Shown here: in pieces, positions 62,220 to 64,000 of the stretch
Layout of the letters: every line of letters starts with the position of its first letter
Position numbering within the stretch: the first letter of the stretch is position 1
Assembly (NCBI GenBank): GCA_963677085.2
Contig: CAXXFH010000004.1
Location: 3,472,001 to 3,536,000, forward strand
Source of the DNA: G963677085 sp963677085
GTDB lineage: Bacteria > Planctomycetota > Planctomycetia > Pirellulales > Thermoguttaceae
Direction: 5' to 3'
Length of the DNA stretch: 64,000 nt
Program-made: the position numbers and the translations under genes
The notes under the pieces: model-generated
The model's database searches: none
Told to the model about the DNA's origin: nothing
Seen by the model: only the letters and a program-made list of their open reading frames with translations

Positions 62220-63782
62220 TTACGGCGCGGCCGATTCGACCGTTTCGACGGCCGGTGTGCCTTGCATGGCTTTGCTGGCGACTGTGAAGACGTCGGTGTT
62301 GTCGACGTATTCGCCCGAGAAACTCCAGAACTTGCCGGCCTTGGGATCGTCGCCATCGACTAGGGTGGCAAACTGCTCGCAGCCAGGCCCTTTGGCCCAA
62401 AGCGGTACCAAGGCGCCGGTGTGTCCGCCCGAGCCGTATTGAACGCCCGGAAGCTTGCCCGCTCCGCGGTTTTCCACCTTGTGGAATCCGTTGAACTTGT
62501 CGACGCCCGGATCGTAGTGCTTGTTGCCGTTCAGGTCGGTGTAGGTGTCGGGCCCCCAAAGCATGCCGCATTCGTGGTCGGAAGTAACGATCACCAGCGT
62601 CTCGTCCCAACTGCTGTTTTTCTCGACCCAATCGACGACGGCGGCTACCGTGTGGTTGAAGTCGACTTGTTCCTCGACCATGCGGCCGATCTTGTTGGCG
62701 TGGTTTGCCCAATCGACGGCTCCCCCTTCGATCATCAAAAAGAAGCCGTCTGGATCCTGGGCCAGCACATTCAACGCGGCCAGGGTCATGGTCGGGAGGT
62801 TGGGGACATTTTTGTTGAAGGGATTTTCGGGCGCCATTTGCCGCCCGTCGCGGGCTGCCTGGAGCGTTTTGTGTACTTGGGGAATTCCAACGACCTTTTG
62901 CGGCAACTTGCCGCCGCTGGGAGCCTTGCCTCGTGCCAGGGCTTCAAAATCCTCTCGTCTCTCGACAAACGAGAAACCCATCGTGCCGTCGCGGTCGGTT
63001 AGGTCTTTCCAGGTTTGACGTCCACCGACGTACTCGTAGTCGAGCGTTACCGGTTTGCCGTTTTCACCCGACTTGCGTTGACCATTGTCGTTGTATTCCG
63101 GATGACCAGGACCCATGATCACATCCAACCCACTATAGAAGACCATCGCGTTGAAGATGGCCGTGTAATTGTTGCGGTTGGGTTGATGGGCCCAGACGGT
63201 GCCCGGCGTGGCGTGAGAAGCCATTACGCTGCTGATCGTCCCGGTGGCCTTGCCTTGCTCGTCGGCCACCTCAGCCAGAAGCTTCACCGGTGCGCAACCG
63301 CTGGCGTCCATGCCGATGCGACCGTGTTTGGTTTTCTGGCCGGAATTCAGAGCCGTGGCGGCAGCCGCCGAGTCGGTTACCGACCCGTAGGCTGTTACTG
63401 CGGTCGCCGAGTCGCTCATGAAGCTTGCACCCTTGCCCAGGCAGTAGCTCGGGTCGGCCCACATGGCCTCGGGTGAGTAGACTTGTGCGTTGAGGATCTC
63501 GGGCGAGAGGTTTTTGGGCACGGGCAAGGAACGGGGGATCGACGTAGTGCAGCCGAAGTGTGCCGGGAAGCTGTCGTAGGGTTGCTTGCCGAGTTCGCCG
63601 TACTCGTAATAACTGGCCGCCTCAAAGGCGTTAAATCCGGCGCCGTCGCTGATCAAGAGGATCACATTTTTCGCCCGTTCGGCCGCCTGAAGTTGCCCGA
63701 CAGGAAGTTGGCCGAAAACGAGCAGACAAATACCCAGTGCCAACAGAAATCCAACAGTCCGGCTACCATCGCGTGTAAACAT
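62220..63782 (-). CDS. Exported alkaline phosphatase
   Basis: The protein has 520 residues. A Sec signal ends about residue 34 (QLQAAE). The phosphatase features are present: the N-terminal metal-site ILLISDGAGFNAFE, the nucleophile serine in GSVTDSAAAATALNSG, and the metal ligands in MIEGGAVDWANHANK and TSDHECGML, with a C-terminal GGHTGALVP. It hydrolyses phosphate monoesters outside the cytoplasm. GGAAGGGTG before the start is the ribosome-binding site. A -10-like TATAAT lies 59 bp upstream on this strand. No Pho box is apparent. Confidence 0.92.
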   Translation of the reverse strand: MFTRDGSRTVGFLLALGICLLVFGQLPVGQLQAAERAKNVILLISDGAGFNAFEAASYYEYGELGKQPYDSFPAHFGCTTSIPRSLPVPKNLSPEILNAQVYSPEAMWADPSYCLGKGASFMSDSATAVTAYGSVTDSAAAATALNSGQKTKHGRIGMDASGCAPVKLLAEVADEQGKATGTISSVMASHATPGTVWAHQPNRNNYTAIFNAMVFYSGLDVIMGPGHPEYNDNGQRKSGENGKPVTLDYEYVGGRQTWKDLTDRDGTMGFSFVERREDFEALARGKAPSGGKLPQKVVGIPQVHKTLQAARDGRQMAPENPFNKNVPNLPTMTLAALNVLAQDPDGFFLMIEGGAVDWANHANKIGRMVEEQVDFNHTVAAVVDWVEKNSSWDETLVIVTSDHECGMLWGPDTYTDLNGNKHYDPGVDKFNGFHKVENRGAGKLPGVQYGSGGHTGALVPLWAKGPGCEQFATLVDGDDPKAGKFWSFSGEYVDNTDVFTVASKAMQGTPAVETVESAAP

Positions 63783-64000
63783 GAATCACCCTTCCTGATA
63801 AATATTACCTCACTCTGGAAAAATCGCTACAGAACACTCGATTATACACCATGGCGGTTTTGGGTGCATAAAAGTGGCTCATTCTGGCAAACGGCGACGT
63901 GTGCAACCGTTCGCATCTGACGAGTTGACGAACGTCTGGAAACGGCGATTTTACCTTGAAAACAGAAAGTGGTCGTTCGGCAACCACAGGGATGGGGGAA
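63783..64000. other. Upstream region of the alkaline phosphatase gene
   Basis: No gene is supported. A TATAAT on the minus strand at 63841-63846 is the only promoter-like element; a matching -35 is not evident, so the promoter assignment is weak. Confidence 0.4.

Overview
The window looks like a chromosomal segment of a Planctomycetota bacterium, most likely Pirellulales-like. This is inferred from gene content: two PEP-CTERM proteins, Tat-exported Gfo/Idh/MocA and sugar-isomerase proteins, a fused FAD/discoidin/HEAT protein, high GC, and many short palindromic intergenic repeats. No rRNA or marker tree was available, so the taxonomy is an inference.

Regions. 0.5-5.7 kb: a membrane-anchored thioredoxin, a LacI regulator, and a secreted sugar-metabolism trio (Gfo/Idh oxidoreductase, xylose-isomerase-like protein, PfpI-like protein). 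6.1-7.8 kb: tRNA-Arg(TCT) and a PEP-CTERM beta-repeat protein. 7.8-12.3 kb, minus strand: sulfotransferase, double GNAT, YggU, YggS, LarA-like. 12.7-20.2 kb: a large lipoprotein thioredoxin, pgk, an HPt protein, an extremely cysteine-rich exported repeat protein, and cysK. 20.7-31.6 kb, minus strand: the FAD protein, two translationally coupled large membrane proteins with amidotransferase-like domains, and a secreted protein of unknown function.

32.2-50.3 kb is the centrepiece: a compact molybdenum-nitrogenase island on the plus strand, in the order nifA, IS630 element, sigma-54-type promoter, nifH, nifI1, nifI2, nifD, nifK, nifE, nifN, nifB, [2Fe-2S] ferredoxin, nifV, modA, modB, modC. It carries the iron protein and MoFe protein, the FeMo-cofactor scaffold and NifB-co synthase, homocitrate synthase, molybdate uptake, an activator and post-translational PII-type switches. 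nifU, nifS, nifX and a dedicated electron-transport complex are not in the window. The nifH-I1-I2-D-K order, the long NifD insertion and the short NifK resemble the anaerobe/archaeal-type lineages rather than the proteobacterial type.

50.4-64 kb returns to housekeeping and envelope genes: a TrmH-type methyltransferase, DUF427, a second PEP-CTERM protein, a thioredoxin/HlyD/ABC export operon, nitroreductase, argS, rsfS, bcp and an alkaline phosphatase.

The most notable observations are mobile or repeated DNA inside and around the nif island: an IS630 copy inserted at the TA of the nifA stop codon, a repeat that supplies the last 20 residues of NifE, and a palindrome translated in frame inside ModC. 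Others are the cysteine-rich protein facing cysK, a cysK promoter whose spacer is a perfect palindrome, and recurrent G-poor leaders without a Shine-Dalgarno in front of many genes.
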